Origin: Bacteroidota bacterium
Lineage (GTDB): Bacteria > Bacteroidota > Bacteroidia > NORP154
DNA: 64,000 nt
Assembly: GCA_022572355.1 (NCBI GenBank)
Contig: JACZWC010000013.1
Span: forward strand, 16,786 to 80,785
Direction: 5' to 3'
In this document: positions 36,974-45,800 of the stretch, piece after piece
How the letters are laid out: each line of letters starts with the position of its first letter
Numbering within the stretch: the stretch's first letter is position 1
Notes under the pieces: model-generated
Seen by the model: only the letters and a program-made list of their open reading frames with translations
What the model was told of the DNA's origin: nothing
Databases searched by the model: none
Position numbers and translations under genes: made by a program

Positions 36974-37840
36974 TTATTCTTTTGAGCCTGGAGAAAAGCC
37001 CTTTGGGATTTGTTCGGCCTTTATATGTACATCCCTCTGTGGGAACGGAATGTGGATATTATTCTCCTTAAACTTCAGGTCTACAGCAAATCTGATGTCG
37101 CTCTTCACTCTTTCAATCCTGAACATGTTCTCACTGTAAAAAAGCAGCTCGAATATAAGTGCAGAATCTCCGAAGTCAATAAAACGAACACTGGCATCGG
37201 GTTTCGTAGCCACGTATTTATGCTCTTCAGCACATTCGAGCAACACTTTTTTCACGAGCTGTGTATCCGATCCATAGGCCACACCAACTGTTATTCTAAA
37301 TCTGGTAAACTGCCTGTTATGGCTCCAATTGATCACCTTTTGAGAAGTAAAGAATGAGTTGGGGATGATCATGATAATATTGTCTCTCGTTTCAATCTCC
37401 GAAGTTCGCAACCCAATGCTCTCCACCCGCCCTACGATTCCTTCAATTTCTATTACTTCACCCACCTTGATAGTACCGTCAAAAAGTAGAATAATACCAG
37501 AAATAAAATCATTGAATATTTGCTGAAGTCCAAAGCCCAGGCCCACCAACAGTGCGGCAGATCCAGCCAATAAGAAAGTGACCTTGACCCCGATACTCTC
37601 AAGGCCGATCACAACAGCAATCATTATGATGATGTACTTAACTATCTGAAAAATGCCATGAAGTCGTCCTTCCCCTACCCTTTGCTTGAGCCCTTCCTGG
37701 TGAATAAATTTCTTAACCCCCCAAAGCGCTGACCGAACCATGATGATCAAGGCAATTAGAAGCAGAATATGATAGGGTGTCATAGAAAAGTTGTCGAGAT
37801 CGACCAACTTGTATTCTAATATGTCCTGAATTTTCTTCAC
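36974..37840 (-). CDS. MscS-family mechanosensitive channel
   Basis: The 288-residue protein begins at a GTG (37840). It has three membrane helices and a well-kept pore-lining segment (LLAGSAALLVGLGFGLQQ, FNDFISGIILLFDG), followed by the beta domain (VGRVESIGLRTSEIETRDN) and C-terminal alpha/beta cage. It is closer to canonical MscS than the convergent neighbour. It starts 4 bp after the nhaC stop, so it is the last gene of a three-gene leftward operon with an ion antiporter, fitting a role in osmotic and ion balance. Confidence 0.92.
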   Translation of the reverse strand: MKKIQDILEYKLVDLDNFSMTPYHILLLIALIIMVRSALWGVKKFIHQEGLKQRVGEGRLHGIFQIVKYIIIMIAVVIGLESIGVKVTFLLAGSAALLVGLGFGLQQIFNDFISGIILLFDGTIKVGEVIEIEGIVGRVESIGLRTSEIETRDNIIMIIPNSFFTSQKVINWSHNRQFTRFRITVGVAYGSDTQLVKKVLLECAEEHKYVATKPDASVRFIDFGDSALIFELLFYSENMFRIERVKSDIRFAVDLKFKENNIHIPFPQRDVHIKAEQIPKGFSPGSKE

Positions 37841-37844
37841 CGTA

Positions 37845-39872
37845 TCAAATTACTGGGGGTTCTGCGCCTTCTACTTTTTCGCCAATAAACTTAACCACCA
37901 GGTATAATACGATTAATCCCACTGGAAAAGTGATTAATGACGATGCGCCTAAAGCAGCTGGTATCGTTCCAAAAACTATCCCTGTAGCTCCGACCACCAA
38001 CGCGTAGGGGAGTTGTGTTCTTACGTGACTGATATGATCGCACTTTGTTGCCAATGAACTCAGAATAGTAGTGTCTGATATTGGTGAGCAGTGGTCGCCA
38101 AATACGGCACCTGCCAATACACAAGATACAACATTGTAGAATATGCTCATGGATGTTTCATGATCCAATCCACTGACATTACACACCTGCCATGCAGCTG
38201 GAAGCATGAGAGGATACAAGATGGCCATGGCACCCCAGGATGAACCCGTTGAGAAGGCTATGAGTGCAGCCAGTATAAATGTAATGGCCGGTATAAATAT
38301 TGGCGTTATTCCTCCTGATAACATGATTCCCGTTATGAAATCAGCTGTGTGCAATTGTTCTGTTACCAATGCCAACGACCACGACAAAATCAGAATCATT
38401 ATTGCCGCAAACATACTCTTAAATCCTTTCATTGCCGAGTCAATGGAATCAGTTAACGACATTATTTTTTGGCTAACAGTTAACAAGATGGCAACTAACA
38501 AACCCACCAAGGAAGCCCATAAAAGAGCGAAATAGGAGTTGGATGCCCCAATTATCAAAGAGAGCTTCTGAGAGATGCCCATATTCTCCATGGCATCTGT
38601 CCACTGTAAGCTTTGTATACCCGTATAGACCAATCCTATCATTGTCCCAACTATTACAATTGAAATAGGAATTACCGCATTGTACCACCTGTGTTTTGCA
38701 CCTTCAACAGGTTCAATCTCACTCAACTCCTGAGGATCTTTTGAAATTTTGTTTTCATCTTCGGCCGTATTATCCTCTTCATCTTCAGTCAAATCCATAT
38801 TTCTGGCCCGCACTTCGGCTTTGTACATAGGACCGAAGTCTTTACCCTGATAAATTATCATAAGGATGAAGCAAAGTGTAAATATTGGATAAAATGAATA
38901 GCGAAGTGAATTGATGAATACGGAATATGCACCCTCCTCAATTCCTATTTTTTCCACTGATGATTCTATATATCCCAATTCAAAACCTATCCAGGTAGTG
39001 ACAAAGGCAATTGCCGCTACAGGCGCTGCGGTGGAATCGACGATATAACTCAGCTTCTCCCTCGAAATCTTGAGTTTATCTGTTACCGGCCTCATTGTAT
39101 TTCCAACCACAAGGGTGTTTGCATAATCATCGAAGAAGATCACTATTCCCAGCAACCAGGTAGCAAATTGTCCTGATCTGGCATCTTTGGCATATTTCGA
39201 TATATGATCAACGACACCGAGCATTCCGCCATTCCTGGAAATAATACTTACAATGGCGCCAATCATCATGGAGAAAATGATGACGGATAAGTGATCCCAG
39301 TTATTAAGAGAATCAAGTACGTAAGTATCTATTACAGAGAGCAATCCAGTAAACAGGCCTGTAAAACCTTCTTTATAAACCCCAATTAAGGCGCCTCCAA
39401 AAAATATCCCAATGAATAAAGAAGTTATTACCTCTTTGAAAATGAGTGCCATCAGTATCGCGATTAACGGTGGCATAATTGAGAGCCACAGCGGAATGGG
39501 CTTAATATCACTTATATAAACAAAATCTCCATATTCCACTCTCAGTGGCTCACCATCCGTAAAATAATGCTCAATAACACCTACCCCCTTATCAAATTCA
39601 ATTGTAACCGGCTTCCCATTCACCAGCATGATAATCCTGTTATCTTCTTTAATTAGCTTAAGATGTTTGGGATCAGCAAATCTCAATGTAATACTTGATG
39701 GGATATCCTGAATGATTACTGCTGGCAATTCAACTGAAACATCACCCTTTAGGATAGCATCATGTTTTCTGGTGGAGACGGTATCAACAGGTAACTTAGC
39801 CTGTGAATCGCTGATAAAAAACAAACTCATTACGAGGGATATGCAAAAGATTTTTACCAATGTAAATCTCAT
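37845..39872 (-). CDS. NhaC-type Na+/H+ antiporter with extracytoplasmic N-terminal domain
   Basis: The 675-residue protein has an N-terminal signal peptide (to about SQAK26), an extracytoplasmic segment of about 95 residues (FADPKHLKLIKEDNRIIML), then about 12 membrane helices with the NhaC family motifs (IVIFFDDYANTLVVGNTMRPV and AGAVFGDHCSPISDTTILSS). A charged loop (DEEDNTAEDENK) splits the helices. The family exchanges Na+ for H+ across the inner membrane. The extra soluble domain is not part of the classical fold. Start overlaps the TerB/J-domain gene by 4 bp (ATGA); mscS follows by 4 bp. Confidence 0.9.
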   Translation of the reverse strand: MRFTLVKIFCISLVMSLFFISDSQAKLPVDTVSTRKHDAILKGDVSVELPAVIIQDIPSSITLRFADPKHLKLIKEDNRIIMLVNGKPVTIEFDKGVGVIEHYFTDGEPLRVEYGDFVYISDIKPIPLWLSIMPPLIAILMALIFKEVITSLFIGIFFGGALIGVYKEGFTGLFTGLLSVIDTYVLDSLNNWDHLSVIIFSMMIGAIVSIISRNGGMLGVVDHISKYAKDARSGQFATWLLGIVIFFDDYANTLVVGNTMRPVTDKLKISREKLSYIVDSTAAPVAAIAFVTTWIGFELGYIESSVEKIGIEEGAYSVFINSLRYSFYPIFTLCFILMIIYQGKDFGPMYKAEVRARNMDLTEDEEDNTAEDENKISKDPQELSEIEPVEGAKHRWYNAVIPISIVIVGTMIGLVYTGIQSLQWTDAMENMGISQKLSLIIGASNSYFALLWASLVGLLVAILLTVSQKIMSLTDSIDSAMKGFKSMFAAIMILILSWSLALVTEQLHTADFITGIMLSGGITPIFIPAITFILAALIAFSTGSSWGAMAILYPLMLPAAWQVCNVSGLDHETSMSIFYNVVSCVLAGAVFGDHCSPISDTTILSSLATKCDHISHVRTQLPYALVVGATGIVFGTIPAALGASSLITFPVGLIVLYLVVKFIGEKVEGAEPPVI

Positions 39873-40600
39873 CTTATATCTCTTTCCTTCTTAATTATTT
39901 CATATGCTTCGCTAACCTTTTGAAACTTTTCTTTGGCCGCTTTCTGAAATTCCGGGCCCAGATGAGTGAGTTTATCAGGATGGTATTTTACGGCCATCTT
40001 CCTGTATGCCTTCTTTAATTCTGAATCGCTGGCATTATCGTTAATTTCAAGAATCTGATAAGCTGCGTTGGCATCCTTGTAGAACATCGCTTTGATAGAC
40101 AAAAACTCGCGCGCGCCAATACCCATGTACCTCGAGATAAGCTCTATCTGATTGACCTCCCTCCTATCCACGTGACCGTCTGCTTTTGAAATTCCGAATA
40201 AGAAGTGAATCAATTGAAGCCTCGAATGCAAGGTCATATTGTCTCGTATCTGAACGCACACTTGTTGTATATCAACACGCTGCTTCAAAATCTCCTTGAA
40301 CAGTTGCATTTTCTCTGCTGTATCAGCGGCTCCGAATTGCCGAGTAAAAAACTGCCTTAGATAGTTTAATTCGGATTTTAGAACTTTCCCGTCCGCTTTC
40401 ATTACCGCTGCGGAAAGGATGAGTAGGCTTACACCAAAATCACCTGCCCTTGTTTGTGATCTAAATGGTCTTCCATTCTCCGTTTGAATCACTTGAGCAT
40501 TGTCAAACATGGAACCAATCGCAAATCCTAATATGGCTCCAATTGGACCTGCAAAAGTCCATCCCAAGCCACCACCAATCCACTTTCCAAACTTTGCCAT
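39869..40600 (-). CDS. TerB-J-domain protein (DjlA-like)
   Basis: The 243-residue protein has an N-terminal glycine-rich hydrophobic hairpin (GGGLGWTFAGPIGAILGFAIGS), a TerB-like helical domain (about 50-160; SAAVMKADGKVLKSE, KADGHVDRREVNQI acid motifs) and a C-terminal J domain (about 175-240) with the HPD motif in KYHPDKL. This order matches DjlA, a membrane-anchored DnaK co-chaperone. TATCTTTG on the minus strand (40695-40702) is a likely -7 element. It leads the operon with nhaC and mscS. The 197 bp to the divergent M42 peptidase hold only promoters. Confidence 0.9.
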   Translation of the reverse strand: MAKFGKWIGGGLGWTFAGPIGAILGFAIGSMFDNAQVIQTENGRPFRSQTRAGDFGVSLLILSAAVMKADGKVLKSELNYLRQFFTRQFGAADTAEKMQLFKEILKQRVDIQQVCVQIRDNMTLHSRLQLIHFLFGISKADGHVDRREVNQIELISRYMGIGAREFLSIKAMFYKDANAAYQILEINDNASDSELKKAYRKMAVKYHPDKLTHLGPEFQKAAKEKFQKVSEAYEIIKKERDIR

Positions 40601-40797
40601 AATTTTATAAGGTGCGAATGAATTATTAGAGGTTCCTTAAATGCATTTACTACATTTGCTCAGAGCGTTTCTTGAAGTAAATACGGTGTAAATGCAAAGA
40701 TAGGCACCTCTGGTTAATTTAAAACTTTTCCGATAAAAAACTGAATCTTCACCAATAGACAAGTTGACAACTGAAAAGTGTCTGAATTTTAAAGATT

Positions 40798-41886
40798 ATG
40801 GCTAAAAAATCTATTATCACGGATAAGTCACTGGAATTTTTTCGCAATTATATCAATAACCCCTCGCCTACCGGTTTTGAGGCGGAAGGGCAAAAGCTGT
40901 GGTTGGAGTATATAAAGCCCTATGTTGATGATCATTTCACGGATACCTACGGAACAGCAGTTGGGGTAATTAACCCAGATGCAGAATACAAGGTGGTAAT
41001 TGAGGCACATGTAGATGAGATTTCCTGGTTTGTTCATTACATCAGCGATAAGGGGTTTATTTATGTAGTACGTAACGGTGGGTCCGACCATCAGATAGCT
41101 CCTTCAAAGCGTGTGAACATTCACACGAAAAACGGTATGGTTAAGGCCGTTTTCGGATGGCCGGCCATACACCTCAGAAATTTGAATAAGGAGGAGAGTC
41201 CGAAAATCAAAAATATTTTTTTGGATTGCGGCTGTAAGGACAAGAAAGCAGTTGAAAAACTGGGTATTCACGTGGGCTGCGTAGTTACCTATGAGGATGA
41301 ATTCATGATTCTCAATAAGAAATTTTATGTTGGCAGGGCAATGGATAACAGAGCAGGTGGATTTATGATTGCTGAAGTTGCACGCCTCATTAAGGAGAGG
41401 AAGACCAAGCTTCCTTTTGGATTGTACATTACCAATTCCGTTCAGGAGGAAGTTGGATTGCGCGGAGCAGAGATGATTGTCGATCGCATTAAACCCAATG
41501 TAGCAATTATCACGGACGTAACGCACGATACACATACTCCTATGATCTCTCAGCAGGAAAAGGGAGATACTGAATGCGGAAAAGGTCCGGTTCTTACCTA
41601 CGGGCCAGCCGTTCATAACAATCTACTGAACCTCATAATTGAAGCGGCAGAAAAGAACAAAATTCCATTTCAAAGAGATGCAGCCTCAAGGGTAACCGGA
41701 ACTGACACCGACGCTTTTGCTTATTCCACCGGAGGTGTTCCTTCGGCTTTGATTTCCTTACCGCTGAGGTATATGCACACAACTGTAGAATCGATTCACA
41801 AGGATGATGTAGAGAATGTAATTCGACTAATTTATGAATCGTTAAAGAAGATTAAGAACAATCACGATTTTAGTTATATAAAATAA
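40798..41886 (+). CDS. M42-family metallo-aminopeptidase
   Basis: The 362-residue protein shows the co-catalytic metal set of M42: EAHVDEISW (His), MDNRAGGF (bridging Asp), QEEVGLRGAE (catalytic Glu and ligand), ITDVTHDTHTP (Asp) and RYMHTTVE (His). The family forms large tetrahedral cytosolic complexes that trim peptides from the N-terminus; older names call them endoglucanases. Length and motifs are normal. It begins with ATG in a promoter region shared with the TerB/J operon and is 18 bp before the GIY-YIG gene. Confidence 0.92.
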   Translation: MAKKSIITDKSLEFFRNYINNPSPTGFEAEGQKLWLEYIKPYVDDHFTDTYGTAVGVINPDAEYKVVIEAHVDEISWFVHYISDKGFIYVVRNGGSDHQIAPSKRVNIHTKNGMVKAVFGWPAIHLRNLNKEESPKIKNIFLDCGCKDKKAVEKLGIHVGCVVTYEDEFMILNKKFYVGRAMDNRAGGFMIAEVARLIKERKTKLPFGLYITNSVQEEVGLRGAEMIVDRIKPNVAIITDVTHDTHTPMISQQEKGDTECGKGPVLTYGPAVHNNLLNLIIEAAEKNKIPFQRDAASRVTGTDTDAFAYSTGGVPSALISLPLRYMHTTVESIHKDDVENVIRLIYESLKKIKNNHDFSYIK

Positions 41887-41904
41887 TAGCACATTTCGGG
41901 ATTT

Positions 41905-42261
41905 GTGAAGGGATGGATGTATATATTGGAGTGTGCAGATGGCAGCTACTATACCGGAAGTACCAACGACATAGAAAAACGAATTCAAGAACATCAGATG
42001 GGCGAGGGAGCGAACCATACACGTAAGAGACTGCCAGTTAAACTTGTGTATTCCGAAGAATATCCCAGGGTCCACCAAGCCTTTTACCGCGAAAAACAAG
42101 TTCAGGGATGGAGTAGAAAAAAGAAGGAAGCACTGATCAACGGAGAACACGACAAACTACCCAAACTTTCCATGGCATATAGGGATTTGGATACGGGGTC
42201 TTCGGGAGCCTCAGCCCCCGATTACGTTGCAAAGAGTCCTGATGCTAATGATGGTGCCTGA
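41905..42261 (+). CDS. GIY-YIG nuclease-domain protein
   Basis: The 118-residue protein starts at GTG (41905), or ATG at 41917, and has the GIY-YIG core MYILECADGSYYTGSTNDIEKRIQEH, with catalytic arginine and a C-terminal glutamate region (YREKQVQGWSRKKKEALI). Stand-alone family members (YhbQ/UPF0213 type) are common; their targets are poorly known. The last 25 residues are encoded by a pair of palindromes (42194-42277), and the stop codon lies in the loop of the second. This tail is thus probably not part of the fold but results from insertion of the repeat. Confidence 0.88.
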   Translation: MKGWMYILECADGSYYTGSTNDIEKRIQEHQMGEGANHTRKRLPVKLVYSEEYPRVHQAFYREKQVQGWSRKKKEALINGEHDKLPKLSMAYRDLDTGSSGASAPDYVAKSPDANDGA

Positions 42262-42277
42262 GGCTCCCGAAGGCACC
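42194..42277. repeat. REPIN-like palindrome pair at the GIY-YIG 3' end
   Basis: Two short hairpins face each other: CGGGG (42194-42198) with CCCCG (42216-42220), and GGTGCC (42253-42258) with GGCACC (42272-42277). Their loops are complementary over a perfect 15 bp (42200-42214 CTTCGGGAGCCTCAG with 42258-42272), so the whole unit can also fold as one long stem. This is the layout of paired REP sequences. Confidence 0.75.
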
Positions 42278-42278
42278 G

Positions 42279-42716
42279 TCAACTCGTGTGGTCACTCACA
42301 ATTAACCATTGGCCGTCGATCTTTCTCCAGATCAGAGAAAAGAAACCTCCTACATCACCCATTTCTCTTTCTAAGTGCCACTTACCCACCACGAAAGCAG
42401 CTGTGCTAGATAAAAGCTGCACGCTAACTATATCAAAACTGAGCAAGCCCATATGTGATTTATCCGGATACTTTTTCTTGTAGTTGTTGAGCGTGTTTGT
42501 CCATCCGTAGGTCAACCCGGATTTACCAATGAATTTAAGCGAATCTGAATTCCAATACGTTTCCATAAAGCAATTAATATCCCCATTGTTCCAGCATTTT
42601 TCTTGTTTGGTCATCAATGAAATGATCATGATGCTGTCTTCATGCGCCGTATTTTGAGCTTGAAGCGATGAAACCATTACTATCACCAAAAAATGTAGAA
42701 AAATCAGTCTATCCAT
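42279..42716 (-). CDS. Secreted DUF4440/SnoaL-like (NTF2-fold) protein
   Basis: The 145-residue protein has a signal peptide (ending LQAQ21) and a DUF4440-type NTF2-like fold: MTKQEKCWNNGDINCFMETYW, then GWTNTLNNYKKKYPDKSHMG and the C-terminal FFSLIWRKIDGQWLIVSDHTS. Members may bind small hydrophobic ligands; no catalytic set can be assigned. It stands alone between the GIY-YIG palindromes and the adhesin promoter. Confidence 0.85.
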   Translation of the reverse strand: MDRLIFLHFLVIVMVSSLQAQNTAHEDSIMIISLMTKQEKCWNNGDINCFMETYWNSDSLKFIGKSGLTYGWTNTLNNYKKKYPDKSHMGLLSFDIVSVQLLSSTAAFVVGKWHLEREMGDVGGFFSLIWRKIDGQWLIVSDHTS

Positions 42717-42729
42717 CAGATAACAACTT

Positions 42730-42760
42730 TTTGATTACAGCCTAAATTTAGCTAAATTTA
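42730..42760 (+). promoter_or_regulatory. Promoter of the giant adhesin gene
   Basis: TTTG (42730-42733) is separated by exactly 19 bp from TAAATTTA (42753-42760), close to the Bacteroidota -33/-7 consensus. Transcription would start near 42767, about 37 nt before the ATG at 42804. Confidence 0.6.
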
Positions 42761-42803
42761 CACTCCTTTTCCTGGGATTTTAAGTAAATCAAAGCAGAAA
42801 ATT

Positions 42804-45800
42804 ATGCAAAACCCAATATTTAAAGCGTCTCAAAAATTTATCCATAAAGCTTTTCTCATCCTATTGTTGGTTGTTTTCAGCATGCTGAATTCTAAGAATT
42901 CAGAAGCGTCTCATATGATGGGTATGGATTTAACCTACGTGTGCCTGGGTGGCAACGATTATGAATTTACGATAAATCTATACAGAGATTGTAGTGGCGT
43001 CAATGCACCCGGAAGCTTAACAATTAACATCAATTCGGCTTCATGCGGTTCTACGAATACATTGCTGCTTACAGCAACTGGCCCTGGAGTTGACATTTCT
43101 CCGCTCTGCGCTTCGGCCACGAGCACTTGTGCTGGCGGTGCCAACCCTGGCGTTGAACATTGGGAATATAAAGGAACTTTTACACTTCCAATGAACTGCC
43201 CTGATTGGAATTTCAGCTATGCCCTGTGCTGCAGGAACAACTCAATTACCAATCTCATCGCCCCGTCCAGTGAAAGTCTTTACATTGAATCTACCCTTGA
43301 CAACTCCTCTGGCCTTTGTAACACGTCGCCCAACTTCAGTACACTTCCAGTTCCATACATCTGCAAAGGCCAACTTGTGAACTATAACCTTGGCTCCTAT
43401 GATGCTGATGGTGATTCATTGGTTTATTCTTTGATCAATGCACTCGGTGCTGGAGGAACACCGTTGGCCTATGTCGTGCCCTATACGCCTACATATCCCA
43501 TAACAACAGATTCAGGCTTTGTGACCTTTGATTCACTAAGCGGAAATTTAAGCCTTGCACCTGATACATTTCAGACGTGCATTGTAACTGTGCTCGTGCA
43601 AGAATACAGAAATGGTGTTTTAATTGGAAGTATCATGAGAGACATCCAGGTTCTCGTGTTGGACTGCCCCGGAAATATTCAGCCTAACATAGTCAGTCCG
43701 CTAATAACCAATTTTACCGGCGGTGGTGTTTTAATAGATAGCAATACAATTGAAGTTTGTGTAGGTATTCCTGTTAATTTTGATTTAACAGGTACTGACC
43801 CCGATACAGCTGATTCAGTATATCTTGTGACGAACCTCTCCACTGTTATTCCGGCTGCAACCTTTGACACAACGGGCATCAATCCAGTTCTGGGAAGCTT
43901 CTCATGGATTCCAACTAACTCCGATCTTGGATTAAATACATTTTCTGTTACTGTGGAAGACAATTCTTGTCCGATTATCGGAAGACAAACCTATCTCTTT
44001 GAAATTCGGGTACTACAGGGAGTTTATGCCGGGCCAGATATTAACCTCTGCGGTACTGACAGCGTACAGCTCGTGGCCACAGGTTCAACGAGTTACGGCT
44101 GGTCGCCGGGAACTGGATTATCTGATTCTACTATTGCCAACCCGATGGCATTTCCCTCCTCGACCACAACCTATATAGTTACGGGAGATTCTACGGGAGC
44201 TTGCGAGTACGTGGATACCATGACGATAAATGTAGTTGCGGATTTTACCCTGGCTGTTTCGCCCGACACACTCATGTGTGATGTGGCCGGTGTTGGTATT
44301 AGCGCGACTCCGAATCCTGCTGGTACTTACACGTATCTATGGGCCCCTGCTGCCACCCTGGATGATGAGACTATCTCTAATCCTTTTGCTACGCCCACTT
44401 CTACGACATTATATACCGTAACCGTAACTTCTGCAGCCGGATGCGAAAAGATGGGCAGCATTAACGTTACAGTAAATGATCCAATCTCGGTTAACATCTT
44501 TCCAGGCGACACAACCATATGCCCTGGAAGTTCCTTCGTGCTCAATTCCGGGGTAACGGGATCTGATATGCAAGACGATTTTGATCCGGGAATTGATATG
44601 AGCCAATGGTCGACAGTAGTGGCCACTGCGAGTACCAATTGTGGCTCGGTTACTGGAAATGCCCTTTATTTTAATGATGCTGGTGTAAGGGAGGCTATCA
44701 CCTTTGATCTCAATGTATCGAGTGGAGGTACTGTTGAATTTTACCTAAAGATCGCTAATGGTACAACAACACCTTGCGAAAGTGCTGACCTCAATGAAGA
44801 CGTGGTTCTCGAATACTCCATCAACGGTGGCGGTACCTGGTTTAATATCAATACTTATACTTATAATTTATTTCCCAATTTCACCTTGATAAGTGAAACT
44901 GTTCCAATCGCCGCTCAAACGAGCTCTACAAGATTTAGGTGGAGACAGTTACAGCACTCAGGTGCCTGCTGCGATCATTGGGCCTTGGACGACATTAGCA
45001 TTACCGGAAGTGGTGGAAGTTTTGGATACGCCTGGACTCCCGCGTCGGGATTATCAGCAACAGATATTCCAACTCCAATTGTGGCAGCAAATGTCACAAC
45101 AACTTATACCGTTGACGTGAGCAACCTCGGCAATGGCTGCGTTGTTTCTGATTCAGTTACCATTACTGTTCTTCCGGAAATGACATTGACAATAGGAAGC
45201 CTGGACGCAACTTGCGATTCATCTGATGGAACTGCCTATGTGAGTGTGACAGGTGGAGCAGCACCGTATATATTCCTATGGGACGATCCTTTGTCACAAG
45301 CGAATGATTCAGCGCTTAATGTGCCTGCTGGTGCGTATACCGTTCTGGTTACGGATACCAACAGCTGCTCAAAATCAGATATTGTTTCAGTAAACGATGC
45401 CGGTGCTGCAACTGTATCTATCGTTACCTCTACAGACGTAAGCTGTTTTGGAGGCAGTGATGGATCAGCAGAAATAGGAGCTTCTGGTGGATCGCCTCCG
45501 TATACCTATTCTTGGGATGATCCGGGTTTACAGACGGATTCTGTGGCCGTAGGGCTTATGGCAGGAACATATTCAGGTACAGTTTCTGATACCAACGGTT
45601 GTGAGGCAACAGCTACCATTGTCATCACCGAGCCATTTGCAATCTCAACATTTATGAGCAATACGGATGCCACCTGTGGTTTGCCAAATGGAGATGCCAC
45701 GGTACTTGCTTCTGGTGGAACAGGTCCGTTTACCTACTTATGGACGGACACTGCATTCCAAACTACAGCGACTGCTACGGCACTTGCACCTGGAACTTAC

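Noticed and set aside
42194..42277. Simple intrinsic terminator for the GIY-YIG gene
   Set aside because: There is no T run after the stems, and the paired layout with complementary loops fits a palindromic repeat better.
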